Below, in pieces: positions 1 through 7,493 of a stretch of 26,662 bases of DNA. The stretch is taken from positions 1 to 26,662 of the forward strand of contig JAWXCM010000409.1 of the NCBI GenBank assembly GCA_034408745.1. Reading direction: 5' to 3'. Every line of letters begins with the position of its first letter. Position 1 is the first letter of the stretch. A program made the position numbers and the translations under genes. Under the pieces are notes generated by a model. The model worked only from the letters and a program-made list of their open reading frames with translations. It did no database searches and had not been told where the DNA came from. This stretch comes from JAWXCM01 sp034408745 (GTDB lineage: Bacteria > Acidobacteriota > Terriglobia > Bryobacterales > Bryobacteraceae).

Positions 1-2
1 TC

Positions 3-341
3 ATCCCATCCGGTCAACGCAGTGTGGAGCGCTGGTTCAACACCGCGGGTTTCGAACGCGATCCCGCTAAACAGCTCGCCTGGAACGTGCGCACGTTCCC
101 GCTGCGCCTCAGCGGACTCCGTCAGGACGGTTTCAACCAGTGGGATATGTCGCTTTTCAAGAACTTCCGCATCACGGAGCGCTTCCGGGCCCAACTCCGC
201 GCGGAGGCGCAAAACGCGCTGAATACAGCCATGTTCGGCGCTCCCAACACGGCGCCGGCCAACACCCTTTTTGGCCAGGTCACCGCCACCCAGTTCCCTG
301 AGCAGCGCCGGATTTCTCTCGCGCTCAAGCTCAGCTTCTGA
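3..341 (+). CDS. C-terminal end of an Oar-like TonB-dependent outer-membrane receptor (5' end outside window)
   Basis: The reading frame is open from the first complete codon in this frame and ends at TGA 339-341, so only the last ~112 residues are present. They show the closing beta-strands typical of Oar-like receptors: the stretch around NQWDMSLFKNFRITERF, then RAEAQNALN, and a C-terminus ISLALKLSF ending in Phe, the usual beta-barrel insertion signal. The same architecture closes the complete receptor at 1491-4688 (ending LALKFRF), so the two are paralogues. The family forms a 22-stranded outer-membrane barrel for import of large substrates, but the substrate cannot be inferred. A GTG at 24 lies inside the barrel and is not the start. 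The two receptor genes run tail to tail with a decayed region between them. Confidence 0.88.
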   Translation: MPSGQRSVERWFNTAGFERDPAKQLAWNVRTFPLRLSGLRQDGFNQWDMSLFKNFRITERFRAQLRAEAQNALNTAMFGAPNTAPANTLFGQVTATQFPEQRRISLALKLSF

Positions 342-613
342 GATTGCGGCCCGCGCAGGCTCCACCGCTTTCCGCGTCGGTCTTCTTCGGCATCATCCCG
401 GCGAAGGCTTCGGTGCCAACCGGATCGACCGGCAGACGCGTGCCACCAGGCGGCGCTACGCGACAACGCGGACGGGGGTGGGTATTGAAAATAAAGGAAA
501 TGGAGTTGGGCGTTTTGCGACGAATTGGCGTTTTCTGGAGCCCAGACAATCGGGCGTAATGAAGAAAAGCCTGTGAGCCGCTCCGTTCAGTTCGGTGATA
601 CCCCGGTAAATGA
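342..613. other. intergenic stretch, no recognisable gene
   Basis: About 270 bases between the receptor stop and the MntA-like remnant. Short open frames exist on both strands but none gives a recognisable protein or has a good ribosome binding site. I see no hairpin with a T-tract. The stretch is probably decayed sequence. Confidence 0.5.
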
Positions 614-892
614 GTCCGCTCTGGTCTGGCGGAGCTCTGCCGCCGGTATTACGTCCGGGAACTCTCGGTTTTCGGATCAGCCGCCCGGGGTGAAATGCGC
701 CCGGACAGCGACATCGACTTGCTGGTCGAGTTCCTGCCGGAGGCCGAGGTGGATCTGTTCGACCACGCCGGATTGATGCTGGATCTAACCCAGCTTTTGG
801 GACGGAAGGTCGATCTGGTCTCGAAGAACGGGCTGAAGCCACTGATCCGGGCTTCCGTCCTTGAAGCGGCACGGCTGATGTATGCGGCGTGA
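614..892 (+). pseudogene. MntA-type minimal nucleotidyltransferase antitoxin, start codon lost
   Basis: The frame encodes a small MNT-family nucleotidyltransferase. It runs from about AELCRRYYVRELSVFGSAARGE through RPDSDIDLLVEF to LEAARLMYAA. The catalytic motif GSx10DxD is complete (GS, ten residues, DID). MntA antitoxins add AMP to the tyrosine of the partner HepT RNase. The only ATG in frame (695) lies after the GS of the motif, so starting there would remove part of the active site. Upstream the frame hits TGA at 611-613 with no ATG, GTG or TTG between; only a CTG at 626 could start. An ATG at 610 is in another frame, and a one-base indel near 625 would join it to this frame, so a frameshifted N-terminus is likely. 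The 3' end overlaps the HepT start by 11 bases, the usual arrangement. Confidence 0.72.
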
Positions 893-1175
893 TGAGCTGT
901 ATCTGAATGACATCATCGAGTCCGCGAACCCCATTGCCGCGTTCATCGACGGGGTCGATTTTGCTGCGTTTCAGGAATCAGAGATGATGCGAAGCGCAGT
1001 CGTTCAGAAGCTGGCCATTATTGGCGAGGCAGCGGCACGGCTGTCCGAGGTGGTGTGGCGCGCCGCAAGAAATCGCTGCCCTGTGCTCAGCGCTCAGGTC
1101 GCTGTGATCGTCGCACAAGAATACGGTGGCCCCGGAGCGCAGAGCAATCCGCAGGCCCATTGCCGGGCCTTATGA
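882..1175 (+). pseudogene. HepT-like (DUF86) toxin with an internal deletion of the RNase motif
   Basis: Residues 1-56 (MRRDELYLNDIIE ... MRSAVVQKLAIIGEAAARLSE) are a textbook HepT/DUF86 N-terminus. After E56 the sequence goes straight to VVWRAARNRCPVLSAQV, which in the family follows the segment carrying the catalytic RNxxxHxY (Rx4HxY) motif. Roughly 30 residues, including that motif and the tyrosine AMPylated by MntA, are therefore missing in frame. The last ~16 residues (GGPGAQS ... HCRAL) do not resemble the family and suggest a second rearrangement. HepT is the RNase toxin of the HepT-MntA pair. This copy should be inactive, in keeping with its damaged antitoxin partner. The family assignment is sure; the size of the deletion is estimated from memory of the family. 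Confidence 0.75.
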
Positions 1176-1197
1176 CCTCAACATCCTGACGCAGGAT

Positions 1198-1400
1198 GAG
1201 TTCCATCGCTTCAGCTGGAATCTGAACCAGGCGCTGTTGCTGCGCGGCAATCGCGACTTTGCCATCGAGACGCAAGCGGTTCGCCGAGGAAGTACACCTG
1301 CTGCATGAGTTGCCGCAACGGCTGTTGGATGCGATGAAGCGCGAGATGGTGCGTGTGGATTCCGGCAGCCTGATCGCGGTGGACAGCAAATGCCGCGCGA
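1198..1400 (+). pseudogene. IS21-family IstA transposase fragment
   Basis: Two overlapping frames carry pieces of an IstA-type transposase. One frame ends with NQALLLRGNRDFA (to about 1264). The next frame resumes with KRFAEE, then LPQRLLDAMKREMVRVDSG and SLIAVDS (to about 1393). In IstA proteins the RGNRDF segment is followed some 20 residues later by the FAEE segment and then by the VDxxSLxxVDSNxYSVPSR region. Here the intervening residues are lost with a frameshift, and the sequence departs from the family right after VDS. No terminal inverted repeats or IstB gene are visible. This is a decayed scrap of an insertion sequence next to the broken HepT/MntA pair, with identification based on recalled family motifs. 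Confidence 0.5.
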
Positions 1401-1490
1401 TCGAGCGCATGCAGGAGCGGCCCTTCAACGCGTCGGATCCTGTGCGCTGAGCCGGAGGGCCGCTGGTTAAGCTCTGGCCAAAGCCGCAGG

Positions 1491-4400
1491 TTAAAAGCGG
1501 AACTTCAAAGCCAGCTGAATCTGCCGCCCCTCGAACGCCGCCGTCGAGCGCCCGAAGTTCACATTCGACCATCGCTGCGTCGCCGCACTGAACGTTCCCA
1601 GGCTGTTGCCGGGTGCGCGCAGATTCACGCGATTGGTCAGATTGAAGAACTCGCCACGGAACTCCAGCGCGCTGCCTTCGGGGCGGAACCATGGCATGCG
1701 GAACACCTTCATGAGGGAGGCGTCGACCGTGCCAAACGACGGTCCGCGGAACGGGTTGCGGCCCAGCATCGACACCGTGCCAGCAGGCGCCACCCGGAAC
1801 AACTCGGTCCACCGGGCCGCATCGCCAAAGGCGCCGTCAGAGAAGTGCTTCGGCGACGATCCGGTCAATGGCGCCGACGAGCCAGCAAGGTTCGGACGGT
1901 CCGTGAACACGCCATCGAGATTCGAGTCCTCGCCCGTGATTACGGTGAAGGGGAAGCCCGACTGCACCGACATAATACCGCCCAGCTGCCAGCCTCCAAT
2001 CACCGGATTGCGTCGCAGGAACGGGATCTCCCACAGCACGCTCCCCGCGATTCGATGCGTGACGTCGAACGCTGAGAGTCCTCGATCCAGCCGCAGATTC
2101 GCGACCTCCTGCGAACCCTGCAACTCTCCCGCGCCTCCACCGAAGGGCTCGGAGTCCGAGTCGATGGAGCGCGAGAACGTATAGGCCACCTGCGCTGTGT
2201 AGGTCCGCGAGAAGCGCTTCACCGCGTTTGCCGTGAAGGCGTGGTAGCTGGAACTCACCGCGTTCGAGCCCCAGATAATGGAACCGAAACTCTGATTCAC
2301 GCGGTTCACGACGCCATCTGCGCGATCGCCGGAAAATCGGTTGATCTCATTGCGAAGCAACTGCTTGCGGCCTGCGTTGCCGATCCAGGCAACCTCGCCT
2401 CTCCAGTCGCCAGGGAGTCGCCGCTGAATATTGAACGACCACTGCATGTTGTACGGCGCGACGATCGTCGGGTCGACGGCCTGCAGCGCGGGTCGCAGCG
2501 CGGTGGAACCATTTTTGGCGTCGAGCGGTCTCGCGAACGACGGGTCGCCGACAAACGGAATACGCCACGCGGCCGACGGGTCCTGACCCGACAGGGCGGA
2601 CAGCGTTACCGGCAGCGAATACGGCGTGTTGAATCGCGTATTGCCCGTGAAGTTCGACCACAGGCGGCTGTAGAAGATACCCGCGCCGCCGCGAATCGCC
2701 CAGTCGCCCTTGCCGGTGGGATCCCATGCGAAGCCGAGACGCGGAGCGAAGTTATTGTTGTCGCGGCCATACAGTGGATTGCGTTCCTCCACGCGGGCGT
2801 CGGCAAGATTGCCGTTGGCGATCGCAAGCGTCGACAACAGCTTGTTCTTCTCGGTCAACGAGCCGAAATTGTCATACCGTATCCCGAGATTTAAAGTGAG
2901 GCGGCGAGTGATTTTCCAGTCGTCCTGCAGAAACAGGCCGAATTCCTTCTGGCGGAAGTTCCGGTACGTACCGACAGGCCTTCCGGTCGTCGGACTCACG
3001 CGCGCGTTGATGCTGAGCACCTCGTCATCGGCAAAATCCATCAGGTCGAAGAACGTCACCGCGGGCTTGAGATTTGTTGGGAAATCGCTATTCTCGCCGA
3101 ATGCGCGATACTCGCCGCCGATCTTAAATGTATTGCGACCGTTAATCCACGACAACCCGTCGTACAGGTGGTACGAATAGGTACGAATATCCAGCGGAAA
3201 TACGATGCCGTCGGTCTGGCTGAACAACGCCGCGCTCCGTCCCGCCGTGCTCATGCTCACAGAAGGGATCTCAGGAAAGTTGCCATCGGTGTACTGCGGG
3301 TCCGAGTTGTACCCCAGCCTCAGATCGTTGATCAGCGACGGTGCGAACACGTGCGTCGTATTGAGGGCGATGTTCTGGTCCAGCTCCAGCGTAGTCGCCT
3401 GGAACGCTCGCACGCTGTTGCCCGCGGCCGACTGCCGGTCCTGGTCGTTCTGGCTGAACCGGAAGCTGATGTTATCGCGATCCTTGTTGAAGTTGTAGTC
3501 GGCGCGCACCGAGACCTGAGCGTCGTTGGTGTAGCCTCGCACCGGGATGAACACGTCGCCGAGATCGGGAATTCCGTCATTCGGACCTGCGCGCTGCACG
3601 CCGGGCGCGGGGCTGCCAATATCGCGGATATTGAACGTGGGGTTTGCCAGCGGCGGGAAGTCGCGGAGCATGCGGGCGGCCAGCGAGTTCGGCCGCGTAC
3701 GCAGCACAAAGTCTCGGAACTCGGGAGTCTCCACTGTTGCCTGGCGCTGCTGCGGCTGGCGTAAGCGCAGCCCCTGGTACGACAGGAAATAGAACAGCCG
3801 GTTCTTGATTACCGGGCCGCCGAGCGTGGCGCCGAACTGATTGCGTTTGAACTCTGGCTGAGCGCCGGCGCGCGCTTCGAACGTATTCGAAGCATCCAGA
3901 TTGTCGTTGCGCAGGAACCAGAACGCGGTGCCATGCAGAGCGTTGGTGCCGCCGCGGCTGATCACGCTGATCAGCGCGCCGCCGGACCGCCCGTACTCCG
4001 CCGACAAGTTGTTGGTGACGATGCGGAACTGTTCCACCGCATCCGGATTGAGCGTGATGGTGGTGCGCCCGCCCTGCCGGTCATTATTGTTCGACACCCC
4101 GTCGAGCAGGATTTGATTGTCGCGGAATCGCGACCCCGCGGCGCCGATACGCGCGTCCGTAGTCTCCGATTCCTGCAGCCCGGAGCCAGCCACGCGCACG
4201 ACGCCAGGCTGTAGTTCGGCCAGTTGAAAGACGTTGCGGCCGTTCAGCGGGAGGTCGACAATGGCGCGCTGTTCCACCACGCCGGACACCTCACTGGTTT
4301 CAAGGTTCAACGCGTTTGCCGGCGCGGCCACCGTCACAGAATCGGACACCGAGCCCACCTGCAGCTGCAGGTCGAACCGCAGCACCTGACCTACGTCGAG

Positions 4401-4688
4401 CACCACGCCCGTCCGCTTCTCCTGCCGGAAGCCCTGCGCCTCGACACTAACCTTAAAAGTCCCGGCCGCCAGACCTGCGATCCGAAACGTGCCGGCGCCG
4501 TCGGTCAGCGCAGTGAGACGGCGGTTTGTTCCTTCGCTGACTACTGTAACTTTGGCATTCGGGACGGCCGCACTGGACGGGTCGGTGACAGTGCCCGTGA
4601 CTTCGGAGGTGATTCGCTGGCTGAATACAGGCATGCACAGCAGAAGAAGAACAGGCAGCAGCGCGCAGTTTCGAGTTCGAGAGACCAT
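1491..4688 (-). CDS. Oar-like TonB-dependent outer-membrane receptor with carboxypeptidase-regulatory N-terminal domain
   Basis: Large outer-membrane receptor of about 1065 residues. The ATG at 4688 gives a clean signal peptide (MVSRTRNCALLPVLLLLCMPVFSQ). ATGs at 4700 and 4751 are possible, and none has a strong ribosome binding site. After the signal comes a carboxypeptidase-regulatory-like beta-sandwich (roughly residues 28-110, EVTGTVTDPSSAAVPNAKV). The plug domain follows with the characteristic LPLNGRNVFQLAELQPGV segment, then a long beta-barrel ending LALKFRF. Acidobacteria and myxobacteria carry many such Oar-like proteins, thought to import large ligands such as oligosaccharides or peptides. 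The substrate here is unknown. A broken sulfatase lies just upstream on the same strand, which would fit use of sulfated glycans but does not prove it. Confidence 0.92.
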   Translation of the reverse strand: MVSRTRNCALLPVLLLLCMPVFSQRITSEVTGTVTDPSSAAVPNAKVTVVSEGTNRRLTALTDGAGTFRIAGLAAGTFKVSVEAQGFRQEKRTGVVLDVGQVLRFDLQLQVGSVSDSVTVAAPANALNLETSEVSGVVEQRAIVDLPLNGRNVFQLAELQPGVVRVAGSGLQESETTDARIGAAGSRFRDNQILLDGVSNNNDRQGGRTTITLNPDAVEQFRIVTNNLSAEYGRSGGALISVISRGGTNALHGTAFWFLRNDNLDASNTFEARAGAQPEFKRNQFGATLGGPVIKNRLFYFLSYQGLRLRQPQQRQATVETPEFRDFVLRTRPNSLAARMLRDFPPLANPTFNIRDIGSPAPGVQRAGPNDGIPDLGDVFIPVRGYTNDAQVSVRADYNFNKDRDNISFRFSQNDQDRQSAAGNSVRAFQATTLELDQNIALNTTHVFAPSLINDLRLGYNSDPQYTDGNFPEIPSVSMSTAGRSAALFSQTDGIVFPLDIRTYSYHLYDGLSWINGRNTFKIGGEYRAFGENSDFPTNLKPAVTFFDLMDFADDEVLSINARVSPTTGRPVGTYRNFRQKEFGLFLQDDWKITRRLTLNLGIRYDNFGSLTEKNKLLSTLAIANGNLADARVEERNPLYGRDNNNFAPRLGFAWDPTGKGDWAIRGGAGIFYSRLWSNFTGNTRFNTPYSLPVTLSALSGQDPSAAWRIPFVGDPSFARPLDAKNGSTALRPALQAVDPTIVAPYNMQWSFNIQRRLPGDWRGEVAWIGNAGRKQLLRNEINRFSGDRADGVVNRVNQSFGSIIWGSNAVSSSYHAFTANAVKRFSRTYTAQVAYTFSRSIDSDSEPFGGGAGELQGSQEVANLRLDRGLSAFDVTHRIAGSVLWEIPFLRRNPVIGGWQLGGIMSVQSGFPFTVITGEDSNLDGVFTDRPNLAGSSAPLTGSSPKHFSDGAFGDAARWTELFRVAPAGTVSMLGRNPFRGPSFGTVDASLMKVFRMPWFRPEGSALEFRGEFFNLTNRVNLRAPGNSLGTFSAATQRWSNVNFGRSTAAFEGRQIQLALKFRF

Positions 4689-4772
4689 TAGCGCGAGCAT
4701 AGCAACTCGGCGTTGCAGCCGGGTTACAAAACGGCCTGGTGACTTTAACATGAGCGCGGCGGAGCATCTTCG

Positions 4773-5665
4773 TCAATCCGCCCTTTCCTCGGCAGGTGCG
4801 GTGCCGGGACCCGCGTAATTCGGGGACGGCGTGTGGGAACTCCTTCGAATCTGGTCCAACTCCTCCACAACGGCAGGCTTGTCAGCGGCGAGGTTGTGCG
4901 ATTCGGCTGGCGGATTTGCGCCAATTCGGCCGCGGTCGGCAGAAAATCCCAAAAAGCGACGGGAGTTTCGATGACCGAGCCAGGTTTGGTGAGTCCAGGA
5001 GCGCGCATGATGAAGGGCACGAATACCACCTTCGTAGAGTTCGCCTTTTCGTCCGCGGAACGGGCCGGCGCTTCTGATCTGAAGCTCTTCGCAAACTCGT
5101 CCGACATCCCGGTCCAACATTGAAACCATGGCCGCAAATCCCTTCTCCGGGCGGGGCCAGGGCTGTTCTGCGTATGCTCCGTAGTCCGGCACGACGAAGC
5201 CGTCGCCAGTATGGCGCCCCAACTCGCTGCTGGCATGCGGAACGGTGAAGGCCAGGTAAAGGAAGAAGGGCGAGGAACGGTTGGCCCGGATGAACTGCAC
5301 CGCGGCATCCGCGAACAGGTTCTGCACGTATTCGGTCTGGCGTCCTCCCTGGTTACCTTTGGGAAAGAACTCCGACCGATTCCTCCAGAGGTGAGTGGGG
5401 TAATAGTCCAAAGCGTGGTCCTGGTTCAGGAAGCCAAACCACTCATCGAAACCCTGGTCGTTCGGTGTACCTGCGGTACCCGCCTCGCCGATGCCCACTT
5501 GCCGATGGCAGCCGTCCGATCACCTGCTTGCTTCAACAGGGACGCCACAGTACGATCGCCTGCCTGCAGAGAGACCCTCCTGCTATCCATGCTGGTGTTG
5601 GCGCGAACTCTGGCATGGCCGGTGTGCAAGCCCGTCATCAGGCAGCATCGCGATGGAGCGCAGAC
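4773..5665 (-). pseudogene. arylsulfatase (type I sulfatase) pseudogene, frameshifted and truncated
   Basis: Reading on the minus strand, the remnant begins just before the sulfatase signature CAPSRCCLMTG (Cys codon 5660-5662), the Cys that is matured to formylglycine. It continues through TGLHTGHARVRAN and AAIGKW. A one-base loss near 5500 shifts the frame to GIGEAGTAGTPNDQGFDEWF ... LDRDVGRVCEELQI. About 30 residues that should hold the DNGP metal-binding segment are missing before FRGRKGELYEGGIR. A second shift near 5030 leads to VPFIMRAPGLTKPGS and AFWDFLPTAAELAQ. The N-terminus before the signature (with its metal-binding DD pair) and the C-terminal third are gone. Two frameshifts plus deletions make it a clear pseudogene. 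It ends beside the receptor gene, suggesting a former joint role in glycan use. Confidence 0.85.
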
Positions 5666-5689
5666 CGAGTCTGTCGAGTGTGAAAGGAC

Positions 5690-5714
5690 CGGGCCGTGAA
5701 CAGATCACGGCCCG
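5690..5714 (-). terminator. terminator-like hairpin after the di-haem cytochrome gene
   Basis: A perfect 10-bp inverted repeat (CGGGCCGTGA at 5690-5699 and TCACGGCCCG at 5705-5714) with a 5-base loop lies 15 bases past the stop codon at 5730-5732. On the minus strand it is followed by GTCCTTTC, only a weak T-tract, so termination may be Rho-assisted or imperfect. It sits exactly where the upstream part of the sulfatase pseudogene has been lost. Confidence 0.7.
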
Positions 5715-5729
5715 ATGAGCTGCAGATGG

Positions 5730-7118
5730 TTACAAGGCTTTCAGGAAAGCGACGAGATCCGCTTTTTCCGCTGCGCTTAGCTTGGTCTCGAGTACCAGGT
5801 TGAAGAACTCCACCGTATCTTCCAGCGTCAGCAAACGGCCGTCGTGCAGATATGGCGGCGAGTCTTTGATGCCGCGCAATGGGAACGTCTTGATGGGGCC
5901 GTCCGCCGAGGCCATTCGACCCTCGATATCCCGCGGCTTGTAAAACCGCTCCGCGCGGAGATTGTGCATGGTGTTGTCCGTGAAGTACTCACCCGAATGG
6001 CATGAGCCGCACTTTGCTTTACCGTGAAAGGTGGCTTCGCCACGCAGTTCGGCCTGGCTCGCCGCACGGGCGGTCAGCTTGCCATCGACCCCGAGCTTCG
6101 GCGCCGGCGGAAAATCGAGCAGCGCCTGGAACTCCGCCATCATGTGGACCTGGCCTGCGCGGTCGAGGAAATTCACGCCCTTTTTCGTGGCGATAACCGG
6201 GTCACCGTCAAAATAGGCGGCCCGTTGTTCAAACTCGGTGAAATCCTCCACGCTCTTGAGTGCGCGCTGCGATCCGAACAGGCGCTGAATGTTGACGCCT
6301 CGAAGCGACGGCGTGTCGAGGCGATGGCGAAATTCCTGCGGTCGAATGTCACCTACCAGGTGCGTGGATCCGTTCGTGTGTCCATTGGCGTGGCAGTCGA
6401 AACAGGTGACGCCGCGGCTGGGGCGCATCGACCTGCGATCCTCGGTCTGGTTGAATTGTTGCTGTGCGAAGGGAGTAACCAGCAGGCGAACACCCTCCAG
6501 CTGCTTGGGATTCAGGATGCCGTTGAACAGCTCGAAGAAGTTGTCGATGGTGACCAGCTTCCCCTTCGACACGTCGCCGAGGTCGGAGCGTGTGGTGAGA
6601 AATATGGCCGCCGGAAATTCCGGGAGGAAATGGTCGGGAAGATCGAACTCCAGGTCGAAGCGAGTCAGGTCGCGCGCTTCCTGCTTCTTGATCTCGTCAA
6701 TGTGAAACTGCGGGAAGACCATGCCTCCTTCTTTCTGGTCTGGGTGAGGCAGGGGCAGAAATCCGACAGGGAACAAATCCTTTTCGCGAATCGCCTCGGG
6801 CGTCGTGGAGGCCAGCTGATCCCACGTGACGCCGGATTTGAGTTTCGCGCGCGGCCCTGCCTGCAGTTTCTTCCCGCGAGTCATGGTGGCCCCGTCTGCT
6901 GGCCGGTTGCTCAGGTCGTACCGCGACTCCAGAATACCCATGTGGCGTTTCCGGATAACCGGCCGCTCAGTCTGCTTCTCCGCAACCACGGCATCGAAGG
7001 GTTTCTCGATTACCACCGGTGAGTAACTCGACTTCCTCGGCGGTTCCTGTGCCGCGGCTGGCAGCGCCAACAGCAGAGGCAACACCAGAACACCTATGTG
7101 CGTTTTCTGTCTGGCCAT
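5730..7118 (-). CDS. secreted di-haem c-type cytochrome, cytochrome c peroxidase/MauG-like
   Basis: A 462-residue protein with a signal peptide (residues 1-23, LVLPLLLALPAAAQ) and two CxxCH haem sites, CFDCH at 239-243 and CGSCH at 370-374. Around residues 411-440 the sequence FPLRGIKDSPPYLHDGRLLT is the conserved segment of the bacterial di-haem cytochrome c peroxidase/MauG superfamily, followed by a typical VEFFN helix. The protein is longer than classic peroxidases (about 330 residues) because ~230 residues without a haem motif precede the first site. It should act in the periplasm in electron transfer or peroxide reduction, but the substrate is not certain. The start is supported by a good Shine-Dalgarno (AAGGAGC) 6 bases before ATG 7118. 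A hairpin follows the stop. Confidence 0.85.
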   Translation of the reverse strand: MARQKTHIGVLVLPLLLALPAAAQEPPRKSSYSPVVIEKPFDAVVAEKQTERPVIRKRHMGILESRYDLSNRPADGATMTRGKKLQAGPRAKLKSGVTWDQLASTTPEAIREKDLFPVGFLPLPHPDQKEGGMVFPQFHIDEIKKQEARDLTRFDLEFDLPDHFLPEFPAAIFLTTRSDLGDVSKGKLVTIDNFFELFNGILNPKQLEGVRLLVTPFAQQQFNQTEDRRSMRPSRGVTCFDCHANGHTNGSTHLVGDIRPQEFRHRLDTPSLRGVNIQRLFGSQRALKSVEDFTEFEQRAAYFDGDPVIATKKGVNFLDRAGQVHMMAEFQALLDFPPAPKLGVDGKLTARAASQAELRGEATFHGKAKCGSCHSGEYFTDNTMHNLRAERFYKPRDIEGRMASADGPIKTFPLRGIKDSPPYLHDGRLLTLEDTVEFFNLVLETKLSAAEKADLVAFLKAL

Positions 7119-7493
7119 TTCGGCTCCTTTCAGCGTGATACCGGATTGTTAGACCGACGAAAACTATTTTATTTAGACGAAAGTACGTAAGACACCGTTA
7201 AATTCCACCTCCGCTTTTGTACTTCCATCTCTGCTGCCCGATTCGCCAGGACCGCCACGCACTGGAGTGGATACGAAAAGCCTCGCGGGTTCCGAACAAG
7301 TAAGCCAGAACACAAACTGGGCCTTCAGCGGATCACGGAAGCGGGCGGCCGTGTTTTCAGAATCCGGGCTGACCTTGCAATTTTGTTTGGCATTTTCATG
7401 ACCCAGATCACGGCCTTGTGAAGTAGTCGGAAAGCCCGACTCAGGAAACTTGAATGTGCTGTGCCAGAATGAAGGAAAGCTCCTCGCTCAAAC
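7119..7493. promoter_or_regulatory. divergent promoter region between the di-haem cytochrome gene and rpsA
   Basis: 375 bases between two divergent starts, so promoters for both genes must lie here. The part near the cytochrome gene is locally AT-rich (about 7158-7180, ACTATTTTATTT), the best place for its minus-strand promoter, but I cannot name definite -35/-10 boxes. Towards rpsA there is a small 6-bp hairpin (7425-7441, loop AAAGC) in what would be the rpsA leader. No open frame in the stretch looks genuine. Confidence 0.45.

Noticed and set aside
1087..1812. 241-codon minus-strand frame crossing the receptor end and the IstA scrap
   Set aside because: It reads the receptor gene in the wrong frame and the IstA remnant antisense; no protein-like features.
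6024..7022. 332-codon plus-strand frame
   Set aside because: Antisense to the di-haem cytochrome gene, whose two CxxCH motifs and signal peptide are clear.
7425..7441. 6-bp hairpin in the rpsA leader
   Set aside because: Too short to claim as an attenuator or S1 autoregulatory site without comparison to relatives; mentioned only in the promoter entry.
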